Notes under the pieces: model-generated
The model's database searches: none
What the model saw: only the letters and a program-made list of their open reading frames with translations
What the model was told of the DNA's origin: nothing
From: Sphingobium sp. AP49
GTDB lineage: Bacteria > Pseudomonadota > Alphaproteobacteria > Sphingomonadales > Sphingomonadaceae
Reading direction: 5' to 3'
Length of the DNA: 64,000 nt
NCBI RefSeq assembly: GCF_000281715.2
Contig: NZ_CP124576.1
Span: 1,929,501 to 1,993,500, forward strand
Shown: one piece after another, positions 46,278 to 53,318 of the stretch
How the letters are laid out: each line of letters starts with the position of its first letter
How positions within the stretch are numbered: the first letter of the stretch is position 1
Program-made: the position numbers and the translations under genes

Positions 46278-46610
46278 GTATATTCCCTCTCATATACGAA
46301 GAATGGCGAATAATTGTGCGCCATGCGCGGCGGCCATAGGCCGGATAGCCGCGAGTGCGGTTCGATTGCTATCTCTGATTTCGCCAAATGCATATTGTGC
46401 CGGTCAATGGAGCCTTGTCCGCGCTTTCTTCCCGAACGAATGGCAATTGATCGTTGCGGGAATATGGCATCGTCCGATCCGGCTGATCGATTAGCCGGTT
46501 CTGTTCCATGCTGCGACAGCGAAGCTCATGTTTCCGACGAAACGTGGTGATGCTGCGGTGGAGCAGAAGGGGCCGGGGACGGGCCGGACCATCATGTCGA
46601 CGGTCATTTG
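46278..46610. other. Gene-free stretch between fbp and the tRNA-Lys remnant
   Basis: 333 bp. The first 40 bp carry the fbp ribosome site and an AT-rich likely promoter (TATATTCCCTCTCATATAC region). Beyond this only short Cys/Arg-rich frames occur, none with a good start or gene-like composition. I see no other element. Confidence 0.5.
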
Positions 46611-46662
46611 TGGTGAGTCCAGCTGGGTTCGAACCAGCGACCTACTGATTAAAAGTCAGTGC
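46611..46662 (-). other. tRNA-Lys 3' fragment: left attachment site of an integrated element
   Basis: Read on the minus strand, this is the 3' 52 nt of a tRNA-Lys: anticodon stem-loop ACTGA-CTTTTAA-TCAGT (anticodon TTT), T arm GCTGG-TTCGAAC-CCAGC, acceptor 3' strand and CCA. The 5' acceptor strand and D arm are missing and replaced by unrelated AT-rich DNA. This is the classic scar of a tyrosine recombinase inserting at the anticodon arm. The intact tRNA-Lys should lie beyond the right edge, next to the integrase. Confidence 0.8.
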
Positions 46663-46774
46663 AATATTCAATCATTTCAACGCTTATTCCGCTATATACA
46701 CGATCTGTTCACGGACGCTATCCTGCCGCGTCGCGCGATTTGTCGGAATGAACCAATGTCAGTTGCGCGGGCCA

Positions 46775-47224
46775 TCAGGCGCGCCTCCGACGGTCGAAAT
46801 TGATGTCGCAGAATTCGTCCTTCGGCTCGGGACACCCCTCATGCGGCCGGCGCATCATCTCGTCGCGCCTGGTCGGCCGGGGCAGGGTGGGCGTGGCCCC
46901 GTCCAGGGCAACCCGGATGACTGCGCCGAAGCTATCCGCCTTGTGGAATATCGCCTTCATGCTGGGCAGGAAATTCCGCGCCCAATCAGCCTGGGCGCCG
47001 GTGACATATCCGATCTGCCGACCACGCTGCGAATAGACCGACACGGCCGGCGCGCCTTCGACCATCCGTTTGAGCGGGCGCAGGCTCACCCGCTCGCCAG
47101 CGGTGCACCGATCGATCTCCGCCTGGCGTCGTGACGCGCAGTCGGTGCGGAAGTTGGCCCCTATGACCGCCAGCCCGATCGACGGAGCGACGGCCGGCCG
47201 GTCATTACCAGCGGCGATTCTCAT
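46775..47224 (-). CDS. HIRAN-like domain protein
   Basis: 149 residues. The core from I-G-L-A-V-I-G-A-N-F through GERVSLRPLKRMVEGAPAVS to YSQRGRQIGYVTGAQADWAR follows the HIRAN pattern (a start strand, an L-x-x-R/P-rich loop, then V-x-x-x-x-G-x-x-I-G-Y). HIRAN domains bind DNA 3' ends and occur in HLTF-type repair proteins and in phages. The C-terminal 35 residues are basic and Pro-rich. A LexA box lies only 5 bp before the ATG and a TATGTT -10 overlaps it, so the mRNA may be leaderless and SOS-controlled. Confidence 0.6.
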   Translation of the reverse strand: MRIAAGNDRPAVAPSIGLAVIGANFRTDCASRRQAEIDRCTAGERVSLRPLKRMVEGAPAVSVYSQRGRQIGYVTGAQADWARNFLPSMKAIFHKADSFGAVIRVALDGATPTLPRPTRRDEMMRRPHEGCPEPKDEFCDINFDRRRRA

Positions 47225-47229
47225 AGTGA

Positions 47230-47244
47230 GAACATAATGCGAAC
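47230..47244 (-). promoter_or_regulatory. LexA (SOS) box upstream of the HIRAN-like gene
   Basis: GAAC-ATAATGC-GAAC on the plus strand, i.e. GTTC-N7-GTTC on the minus strand, which is the LexA site known from alphaproteobacteria. It overlaps the probable -10 (TATGTT), so LexA binding would block transcription. Confidence 0.65.
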
Positions 47245-47367
47245 AAAGGCCCGTTGGAAGCCTTGATCATGCTCGATGGATGGTGGGACGCTCGGTGCAA
47301 AGATGGGGCGCAGCGCAGACCAAAATTCTGAATTTTGACCGTGATGACAACCTGCTATCGGCGAACC

Positions 47368-47754
47368 ATGATCCTCCCCATCCTCATCCTCTCCATTTGG
47401 ACGCCGCCCACCACCTGCACGGCCGTTGATGGCGACACCCTCAGATGCGACGAGATCGGCCGCGTGCGCCTGCTGGGCATCGATGCTCCTGAGATGCCCG
47501 GGCACTGCCGCAAGGGCCGGGTTTGCGCCCCGGGCGATCCAGTGGCCAGCAAGAAGGCTCTGGAGAAGCTGGCAGCGCGCGGGGTGACGATCAGCCCGGT
47601 CACGCGCGATCGCTATGGGCGCACGGTTGCCCAGGTCTATGCCGGAGATAAGAACCTGGCATGCGAGCAACTTCGCGCGGGCAGGGCGGTTTATGTCGAG
47701 AAGTGGGACAATGGCCATCGATTAGCTAAGGAGTGCCGATATGCCAGGCCTTGA
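47368..47754 (+). CDS. Thermonuclease-family (SNase-like) exported nuclease
   Basis: 128 residues from the ATG at 47368; longer frames from 47335 or 47344 are possible. A short hydrophobic leader (MILPILILSIW) precedes the SNase core: V-D-G-D-T-L-R-C, R-V-R-L-L-G-I-D-A-P-E, D-R-Y-G-R-T-V-A-Q-V. The catalytic Asp, Glu and Arg positions seem preserved. It should cut DNA or RNA in a calcium-dependent way, probably in the periplasm. It overlaps a 43-residue gene by 14 bp. Confidence 0.88.
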   Translation: MILPILILSIWTPPTTCTAVDGDTLRCDEIGRVRLLGIDAPEMPGHCRKGRVCAPGDPVASKKALEKLAARGVTISPVTRDRYGRTVAQVYAGDKNLACEQLRAGRAVYVEKWDNGHRLAKECRYARP

Positions 47755-47872
47755 GGATCTTGACGACAAGACGCTGATTGATCTCTGGAACGCAGCAGCG
47801 GACCCGGAGAACCCGACCGAATATGAGCAGGCCGTGATCGCCGAAATGGAACGACGCCAGATCGACTTCTAA
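47741..47872 (+). CDS. Tiny acidic protein, 43 aa
   Basis: Begins MPGLEDLDDKTLIDLWNAAA and ends RRQIDF. It is acidic and helical, with no membrane segment. AAGGAG lies 8 nt before the ATG. It starts inside the end of the nuclease gene, which suggests coupled expression; it could be a partner or inhibitor of the nuclease, but this is only positional inference. Confidence 0.6.
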   Translation: MPGLEDLDDKTLIDLWNAAADPENPTEYEQAVIAEMERRQIDF

Positions 47873-48522
47873 AGCAGCGCCGGCCCCGCAGGCGCGCTAC
47901 CCTTCTTCCTGAACCACGGCGCGGCGGTATGCTCGACCACCATGCGCTCAGCCGGATAGGGCCGGTCAAAGCGATATAGCTCCTCCAGCGGCGCATGCAG
48001 CCAGGTATCCCAATCGGCCGGATCGAGGATCACCGGCGATCGATCGTGAATGTCGATCAGCTCTGGCGTGTTGTCGGTCATGACGCCGGTATAGACGCCG
48101 CCCCATTCATCGCTGTTCGTCCAAAGGCCTGCCCAGGCGAAAATGGGCTGATCCTTCACCGATAGCCACGTCTCGGTCATGTGGCCAGGCTCTCCCACGG
48201 CTTCGGCATAGCGCGCCGTCGGGATCAGGCAGCGGTTTCGCGGATCGATGGCCCAGCGCTTCCAATAGCTGCCGAGCTTGTCGAAACGAGCATTGTTCAC
48301 CGGTTTCGGCTTGAGCGGCTTCCCGGTCTTCTTGCTCTTCTGCGCGAGCGGAAAGCCCCAGGTCATTTGTTCCAGCACCCGTTCACCATCCTCCAGTCGG
48401 ATGATCGTCCCGGGCTGGGCAGGATGCGTCTCCAGCGGCCCTTCATTGAAGCGCGCACCGGGCTTCGCGTCGAACAGCCTCAGCACCTTCTGCGTGTCGC
48501 CGCGTTCTGCCCGATTGCACAT
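47869..48522 (-). CDS. yedK: SOS response-associated peptidase / abasic-site protein (YedK/HMCES family)
   Basis: 217 residues starting M-C-N-R, so Met removal exposes the catalytic Cys2 that crosslinks to abasic sites in single-stranded DNA. Other family segments: W-G-F-P, NNARFDKLG, R-N-R-C-L-I-P-T-A-R-Y, E-T-W-L, and the His in I-H-D-R-S-P-V-I-L. The usual N-A-R-x-E reads N-A-R-F-D here, a variant worth noting. The frame extends to 48579 but only this start gives Cys2. A LexA box lies about 50 bp upstream. Confidence 0.92.
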   Translation of the reverse strand: MCNRAERGDTQKVLRLFDAKPGARFNEGPLETHPAQPGTIIRLEDGERVLEQMTWGFPLAQKSKKTGKPLKPKPVNNARFDKLGSYWKRWAIDPRNRCLIPTARYAEAVGEPGHMTETWLSVKDQPIFAWAGLWTNSDEWGGVYTGVMTDNTPELIDIHDRSPVILDPADWDTWLHAPLEELYRFDRPYPAERMVVEHTAAPWFRKKGSAPAGPALL

Positions 48523-48571
48523 GTGGGCAGGGTGGTTCGCGGCCAACCGAGAGTCAACCGGACTCCCGTTT

Positions 48572-48586
48572 GTTCTCATTCTGTTC
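48572..48586. promoter_or_regulatory. LexA (SOS) box between yedK and the small-gene operon
   Basis: GTTC-TCATTCT-GTTC, the exact alphaproteobacterial form. It lies directly upstream of a TAATAT-like -10 (48587-48592) for the rightward genes starting at 48621, and about 50 bp before the leftward yedK start, so it may control both. Confidence 0.7.
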
Positions 48587-48620
48587 TAATATGCGGGCAC
48601 GACTCGGATGGAGAAAACCG

Positions 48621-48896
48621 ATGACCGTATGTCTTGAATATGGTGATGGCCTCTGGTTCGTGGCCAAGCCAAAGGCCGCGCCGGATGGTCAGTTCACCCA
48701 CGACCGGGTGGAGCCGGGCTATGCCAATCACATCGAGGCAGCCGATGCGGCGATTGCGTTTGCCATCGCGAACGATCTCCCGGTGGAGGACCGCAACGCA
48801 ATGATCGAAGCGGCGCATGAGACGCTGGAGTTCTTTGCCGCAGACAGGATGAACGATGAGCGCGTGAGGCCGCTTGCCAATGTCGACCAGGCCTGA
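48621..48896 (+). CDS. Hypothetical small protein, 91 aa
   Basis: Begins MTVCLEYGDGLWFVAKPKAA, with an acidic helical C-terminal part (EAADAAIAFAIANDL, MIEAAHETLEFFAA). GGAG is spaced well before the ATG; the frame opens earlier at 48570 inside the LexA box. It resembles orphan phage or island proteins; no function is recognised. First gene of a likely SOS-controlled run ending near 49259. Confidence 0.7.
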   Translation: MTVCLEYGDGLWFVAKPKAAPDGQFTHDRVEPGYANHIEAADAAIAFAIANDLPVEDRNAMIEAAHETLEFFAADRMNDERVRPLANVDQA

Positions 48897-49164
48897 CGAT
48901 ACCCTGATCCGCGACTTCTGCCGGGAGAACCGCCTGTCATTCCTCTGGCGCACGCGGATGGATGGCAACCGGGCGCGTGCTCACATCACGGTCAAGCGTG
49001 GCGAGGAAACGCTATATGATGTCGGAACGAACGGTATAAACACCGAACAAGGCGTGCTGGATATACTGTCAGCATGGGCGATCAAGCACATCACTGAGCC
49101 GCCAAAACCAGACACGATATCGGGCTGGACGCATGCCAAGCCGAAGCATCGCGAAGGGGACTGA
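48880..49164 (+). CDS. Hypothetical small protein, 94 aa
   Basis: Begins MSTRPDDTLIRDFCRENRLS and contains the basic, beta-rich stretch RARAHITVKRGEETLYDVGT. Overlaps the gene before it by 17 bp in another frame, and its stop shares one base with the next start (TGATG). No family is recognised. A TTG at 48874 is an alternative start. Confidence 0.65.
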   Translation: MSTRPDDTLIRDFCRENRLSFLWRTRMDGNRARAHITVKRGEETLYDVGTNGINTEQGVLDILSAWAIKHITEPPKPDTISGWTHAKPKHREGD

Positions 49165-49259
49165 TGAAGCACCTACTGCTCACCCTTGAGTTATGGCTGA
49201 TCGTCGCATTGTCGGTCGCTGGGGTCGCGATGGGGATTGCCAACATCGTCACCAGATGA
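49164..49259 (+). CDS. Tiny single-pass membrane protein, 31 aa
   Basis: Sequence MKHLLLTLELWLIVALSVAG followed by VAMGIANIVTR: one hydrophobic helix with a basic N- and C-terminus. AAGGGG lies just before the ATG, and the start overlaps the previous stop (TGATG). It could be a toxin-like or regulatory membrane peptide in the SOS-linked run; this is inference from size and place. Confidence 0.5.
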   Translation: MKHLLLTLELWLIVALSVAGVAMGIANIVTR

Positions 49260-49366
49260 CCGCCGCCTGACCACATCGGCCAGGATGTCAGGCCAGTGAA
49301 TTTGCGGCGCATCGGTTCGCAGGTATCATGGCGGTGAGAATCTGCCCATGAAGCTAAGGATGGCCG

Positions 49367-49621
49367 ATGTCGCGTAAATTATATCTCCCAATGATCACAG
49401 AGATCGACCCCAGCGACACGATCCTTTATATTCGCAAGCCCGGACCCATAATTCGCGGAGAAGGCGACACAAATCTGGCTTGTGGGTCCTGTAAGTCGGT
49501 GCTGGCAACTGGATGCACTACTGCCGAGATCGCGCGCAATCTAAAGTCGAAGGGGCGGGTGCTGTTGGAATGCCAATGCGGCGCGACGAGTTTAGTCGAT
49601 CCGGCTGTAAGTGTTCATTAA
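49367..49621 (+). CDS. Hypothetical protein with a Cys-pair (zinc-ribbon-like)
   Basis: 84 residues. C-G-S-C near residue 40 and E-C-Q-C-G near residue 70 could form a zinc ribbon with the Cys in A-T-G-C. The N-terminus is basic and beta-rich. AAGGATGG precedes the ATG. It ends 3 bp before the IHF-fusion gene and may be co-transcribed with it. Confidence 0.65.
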   Translation: MSRKLYLPMITEIDPSDTILYIRKPGPIIRGEGDTNLACGSCKSVLATGCTTAEIARNLKSKGRVLLECQCGATSLVDPAVSVH

Positions 49622-49624
49622 GCC

Positions 49625-50362
49625 ATGGAAGGCACGCTTAAACGCTCAGATATCGCCCAGGGCATCCAGTCTGAACTAGGGCACGATCCTGTGCTTTCGC
49701 GCCGCATGGTCGATTCCATCATCGAGCATATGGTCTGTGCGATTGCGACCGGAGAACCGCTTAAAATCAAGAATTTCGGCGCGTTCCACTCCCATGAACA
49801 GAAGCCGAGAATGGCGCGCAACATTTCAACAATGGCGCCGGTGCCGTTGCCAGCGCGACGTGTGGTCATTTTTCGACCCAGCGGCGCCCTCCGCGATGCA
49901 GTAGAGCAGGCACCCGACCAATTCATAGAAACTGATCGCCCGAGTAAGGTAAAGAAAAGCCAATCTCTGGAGACGCCCACGTCGTTCCTTCTAACGAATG
50001 ACCAGTGGGCTAAGATGCAGCCGCTCTGTCCCCATCCTCGTGCAGCGGCAAGCAACGAGATCGATAAGAATCGCCTATTCATCGAAGCGGTGCTTTGGAT
50101 CGTCCGCACAGGCCTGTCTTGGAGCCAACTACCGTCAAACTTTGGTCGATGGAAAAGCGTGTATGGGCGTTATAAAACTTGGGTAGAAGCAGACATATTC
50201 ATGTGGTTGTTCAAGGCCTGCTCCGAAGATCCAGACATGCAATTCGCAATGATTTCTGGGCACATCGTGGATCTGAAGCATAGGCGCAATCCAGGCCTAT
50301 GGGGACGTCCTGGTTCCGACCCAAAGGAAGAGGCGGAGCCAAAGGCCCGCCCAAAAGTTTAG
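49625..50362 (+). CDS. IHF-alpha-like domain fused to a catalytically damaged IS5-type transposase fragment
   Basis: 245 residues in one frame. Residues 1-95 follow IHF-alpha: LKRSDIAQGIQSELGHDPVL, the arm region IKNFGAF, and ARRVVIFRPSGALRDAV. After a linker (96-118), residues 119-200 match the DUF4096 N-terminal domain of IS5-family transposases: F-L-L-T-N-D-Q-W, then RLFIEAVLWIVRTGLSWSQL, then GRWKSVYGRYKTWVE. The first catalytic Asp (M-I-D-G-T-I-V in the family) is Ser211 here (M-I-S-G-H-I-V), and the rest of the DDE domain is missing, replaced by a Pro/Lys/Glu tail. It may be a DNA-binding protein built from a dead transposase, or a decaying IS junction. No IS ends were recognised. Confidence 0.8.
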   Translation: MEGTLKRSDIAQGIQSELGHDPVLSRRMVDSIIEHMVCAIATGEPLKIKNFGAFHSHEQKPRMARNISTMAPVPLPARRVVIFRPSGALRDAVEQAPDQFIETDRPSKVKKSQSLETPTSFLLTNDQWAKMQPLCPHPRAAASNEIDKNRLFIEAVLWIVRTGLSWSQLPSNFGRWKSVYGRYKTWVEADIFMWLFKACSEDPDMQFAMISGHIVDLKHRRNPGLWGRPGSDPKEEAEPKARPKV

Positions 50363-50406
50363 TCCAGCGGAAAGCCAAGGCGAAGCTTGCGATAGGAGGC
50401 AACGAT

Positions 50407-51408
50407 ATGTCGGCTGGGTACAGGAAAATTCTCTTCGGCTCAGCTTGCCTGGCCTTGCTCCCCGCCACAGCAAAGGCGCAGAGCACATTTTCCTGCCCTA
50501 CCTTGGGGCCGCCGGTGGTCGCGATCCAAGCCAACACTTACTATGATCAAGATGACGCGACGCGTTCAAAAATTGACGACGCGAAGTTCCAGGAGAACCA
50601 GAAACTGTCGCGGCCCGTGACTGGATTTCTTGATGCTATCGCGGACCTCTCTGACCAGTACGTCCTTCAAAAATCGCCACAGGTCAAAAAATGCGCCGAC
50701 GGCTTGTTCTACAACTGGGCTAAGTCTGGAGCGCTGCTCGATGTGAAGATGGGCGCGCAACCGCGTTTTATTCAGGAATGGGCGGCATCCACGCTGGGCA
50801 TTGCCCGGATGAAATTGGGGAAGCTGGAATCTCCGCAACAGGATGCGATTGTGCGCAAATGGCTGCGTGAGATCGCTGAGAGCGTCGATTCCTTCCAAAA
50901 GGGCGACGGCGGAGCCAAGCGAAACAATCATTATTACTGGGCCATGCTCGGCATAGGGGCTATCGGTTTGGCAGCTGACGACCCAGATCTGTGGGCGCGA
51001 TCCCAGCGCATGTATCAGGTGGCGCTAAGGGATATTCAGGCTTCAGGAATGCTGCCAGCAGAACTCAGGCGAGGTAATCGAGCTGCATTGTACCACGCCT
51101 TCGCGGCCCAGCCCTTGGCGCTGCATGAGATAATGATTGAACATTGCGCTGCCTCCGGCGACACCGAAGATCCCCGCCTTGAAAAATTACTGACGGTTGT
51201 TCGCGGGGAAATCTCCGGAAAGCGCCAAGTGGATCAGATAACTGGCATCAAGCAAATCCATGTCGGGACGCAGCATTGGCTGAACCTGTGGGATGCAATT
51301 GAGCAAGGCAATCCTTCCAGCGCCGGCGAGATGAAATCGCGAAATTTGGCGGGGAGGATGGACACTTTGGCCTCGGTGATGGAAAACAGTTGCCGGCCGA
51401 TCCGCTGA
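50407..51408 (+). CDS. Alginate lyase-like polysaccharide lyase (PL5, AlgL-type)
   Basis: 333 residues. Signal peptide (MSAGYRKILFGSACLALLPA, cleaved at A-K-A). Catalytic segments of AlgL-type lyases are N-N-H-Y-Y-W (173-178, catalytic His) and R-R-G-N-R-A-A-L-Y-H-A-F (221-232, Arg and Tyr). GGAGG lies before the ATG at 50407; the open frame from 50299 overlaps the fusion gene. It should cleave a uronic-acid polymer in the periplasm by beta-elimination. The neighbouring ugd makes UDP-glucuronate, so a glucuronate-containing host polysaccharide is a plausible substrate. Confidence 0.88.
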   Translation: MSAGYRKILFGSACLALLPATAKAQSTFSCPTLGPPVVAIQANTYYDQDDATRSKIDDAKFQENQKLSRPVTGFLDAIADLSDQYVLQKSPQVKKCADGLFYNWAKSGALLDVKMGAQPRFIQEWAASTLGIARMKLGKLESPQQDAIVRKWLREIAESVDSFQKGDGGAKRNNHYYWAMLGIGAIGLAADDPDLWARSQRMYQVALRDIQASGMLPAELRRGNRAALYHAFAAQPLALHEIMIEHCAASGDTEDPRLEKLLTVVRGEISGKRQVDQITGIKQIHVGTQHWLNLWDAIEQGNPSSAGEMKSRNLAGRMDTLASVMENSCRPIR

Positions 51409-51427
51409 CGCCCGATAAGGAAGTGGC

Positions 51428-51655
51428 ATGATTTCTAAGTTGGAAGTGGACATTGCGATCGCGCGCGTCACGGCCACCGGGCAGACGCCAGTTCGCATCT
51501 ACCTTAATTCGCACGACCTTCTTGCCGATTTCGACGAATATCCTTTCACTGGATATTCTGGCATTCCGGTCACGTTTGCCGACTTGGGTATGCCGTCTCG
51601 TGTGGTGGGGCACCAAGGCTACAGCTGGAAAATTTCGCGTGTCACACACGATTGA
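51428..51655 (+). CDS. Hypothetical small protein, 75 aa
   Basis: Begins MISKLEVDIAIARVTATGQT, soluble, with a C-terminal stretch RVVGHQGYSWKISRVTHD that looks like a small beta-rich fold. AAGGAAG supports the start. Convergent with ugd; no family recognised. Confidence 0.6.
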   Translation: MISKLEVDIAIARVTATGQTPVRIYLNSHDLLADFDEYPFTGYSGIPVTFADLGMPSRVVGHQGYSWKISRVTHD

Positions 51656-51709
51656 TCGAGTTGCGCTCTCGAGTGCTGCCCATACGAGACGGCTGCCGGA
51701 TTTCGAAAA

Positions 51710-53020
51710 TTAGGACTTTCCGCCGACGCGGGTGACGGTGAAGCCGGCGGCTTCCGCCTCGGCGACCGGATAGATGTTGCGCAGGTCGACCAGCACGGGG
51801 GCCGTCATTGACCCGGCCAGGCGCTTGAGATCGAGCGCGCGGAAGGCGTCCCATTCGGTCACGAGTACCAGCGCGTCGGCGCCGGCTGCCGCCTCATAGG
51901 CGGAACCGGTCATGGTCACGCCCGGCATCATCGGTGCGGCGACTTCCATGCCCTCAGGGTCGTAGGCGACGACCTTGGCTCCGGCATCCTCCAGCGCCTG
52001 GACGATCGCCAGGCTGGGCGCGTCGCGCATGTCGTCGGTATTGGGCTTGAAGGTGACGCCCAGCAGCGCGACCGTCTTGCCGCGCGCCTCGCCGCCCAGT
52101 GCCTTGACGATCTTGCGCCCCATGGCCCGCTTGCGCAGATCATTGACCTGCACGACCGTCTCGACGATGCGGATCGGGGCATCATAATCCTGGCCGGTCT
52201 TGACCAGCGCCAGCGTATCCTTGGGGAAGCAGGACCCGCCATAGCCCGGGCCGGCATGCAGGAACTTGGCGCCGATGCGCTTGTCGAGGCCGATGCCGCG
52301 CGACACGTCCTGCACCTCGGCGCCGACCGCCTCGCACAGGTCCGCCATCTCGTTGATGAAGGTGATCTTGGTCGCCAGGAAGGCGTTGGCGGCATATTTG
52401 ATCAACTCGGCGGTGCGTCGGCCGGTGAACATCAACGGTGCCTGGTTGAGGTTGAGCGGGCGGTAGACCTGGCTCATCACCGCGATCGCGCGGTCATCGC
52501 CGGTGGTGCCGACGACGACGCGGTCGGGCCGCTTGAAATCGCCGATCGCCGCGCCCTCGCGCAGGAATTCCGGGTTGGACACGACCTGGATGTCGAGGTC
52601 GGGGCGCAGCTCGCGCGCGATCCGCTCGACCTCGTCGCCGGTACCGACGGGGACGGTCGACTTGGTGACGATGACAGCCGGGCCGTCGAGCGCCTCGACG
52701 ATTTCCTTGGCGGCGGCATAGACATAGGACAGATCCGCATGGCCGTCGCCACGGCGAGAGGGGGTGCCAACGGCAATGAAGATGGCGTCGGCACCCTTGG
52801 CCCCTGCGGGCAGATCCGTGGTGAAGGTCAGGCGGCCGGCGGCGGCATTGGTGCCGACCAGTTGGTCGAGACCGGGCTCGTAGATCGGCATGGTGCCGGC
52901 CTCGATCGCGGCGATCTTGCCCGCATCCTTGTCGACGCACACGACGTCATGGCCGAAATCGGCGAAGCAGGCGCCAGAGACCAGGCCGACATAACCAGTT
53001 CCAATCATCGTTATGCGCAT
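51710..53020 (-). CDS. ugd: UDP-glucose 6-dehydrogenase
   Basis: 436 residues. NAD-binding start M-I-G-T-G-Y-V-G-L-V-S-G-A-C-F, substrate segment V-S-N-P-E-F-L-R-E-G, catalytic Cys in P-G-Y-G-G-S-C-F-P-K-D, and the C-terminal FKPNTDDMRDAPS. It oxidises UDP-glucose to UDP-glucuronate for exopolysaccharide. AAGAGG supports the ATG at 53020; the frame to 53056 lacks a site. Its GC content is host-like, unlike the glycosyltransferase genes to its right. Confidence 0.97.
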   Translation of the reverse strand: MRITMIGTGYVGLVSGACFADFGHDVVCVDKDAGKIAAIEAGTMPIYEPGLDQLVGTNAAAGRLTFTTDLPAGAKGADAIFIAVGTPSRRGDGHADLSYVYAAAKEIVEALDGPAVIVTKSTVPVGTGDEVERIARELRPDLDIQVVSNPEFLREGAAIGDFKRPDRVVVGTTGDDRAIAVMSQVYRPLNLNQAPLMFTGRRTAELIKYAANAFLATKITFINEMADLCEAVGAEVQDVSRGIGLDKRIGAKFLHAGPGYGGSCFPKDTLALVKTGQDYDAPIRIVETVVQVNDLRKRAMGRKIVKALGGEARGKTVALLGVTFKPNTDDMRDAPSLAIVQALEDAGAKVVAYDPEGMEVAAPMMPGVTMTGSAYEAAAGADALVLVTEWDAFRALDLKRLAGSMTAPVLVDLRNIYPVAEAEAAGFTVTRVGGKS

Positions 53021-53318
53021 AGAACCTCTTTCCGAAATATTCCCGAAACATTGCAAGCTTTAGAAACAACAGGCCATTTTGTACGAATCGTCAGAATGCT
53101 GATTACGCGGGATTTGTGCGTTTGCGAAGAAAATCGCAGTCCCGATCATTAATTGGTGGCCACCTATGCCGAAGGTCGTATCAAGATGGAGCGAATCAAG
53201 AGATGCAGATTATTGATGCAGTTTCGCTGTTGCGATAGCTAGACGATGAATCGGCCGTTAGGCATTGCAATTTTGATGCTGTCGGAGCGAGATAGCGGTA
53301 GAGTGCGAAGGGGCGAAG
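53021..53318. promoter_or_regulatory. Divergent AT-rich region between ugd and the glycosyltransferase block
   Basis: 298 bp without a credible gene; the one short frame (53196-53399, minus) is an antisense frame without gene-like composition. It should hold the promoters of ugd (left) and the glycosyltransferase block (right), and marks the shift to AT-richer DNA. Confidence 0.5.

Noticed and set aside
46611..46662. Intact tRNA-Lys
   Set aside because: The 5' acceptor strand and D arm are missing; only the 3' part is present.
46528..46803. 91-aa plus-strand frame upstream of the HIRAN gene
   Set aside because: It runs through the tRNA-Lys remnant and has no gene-like composition.
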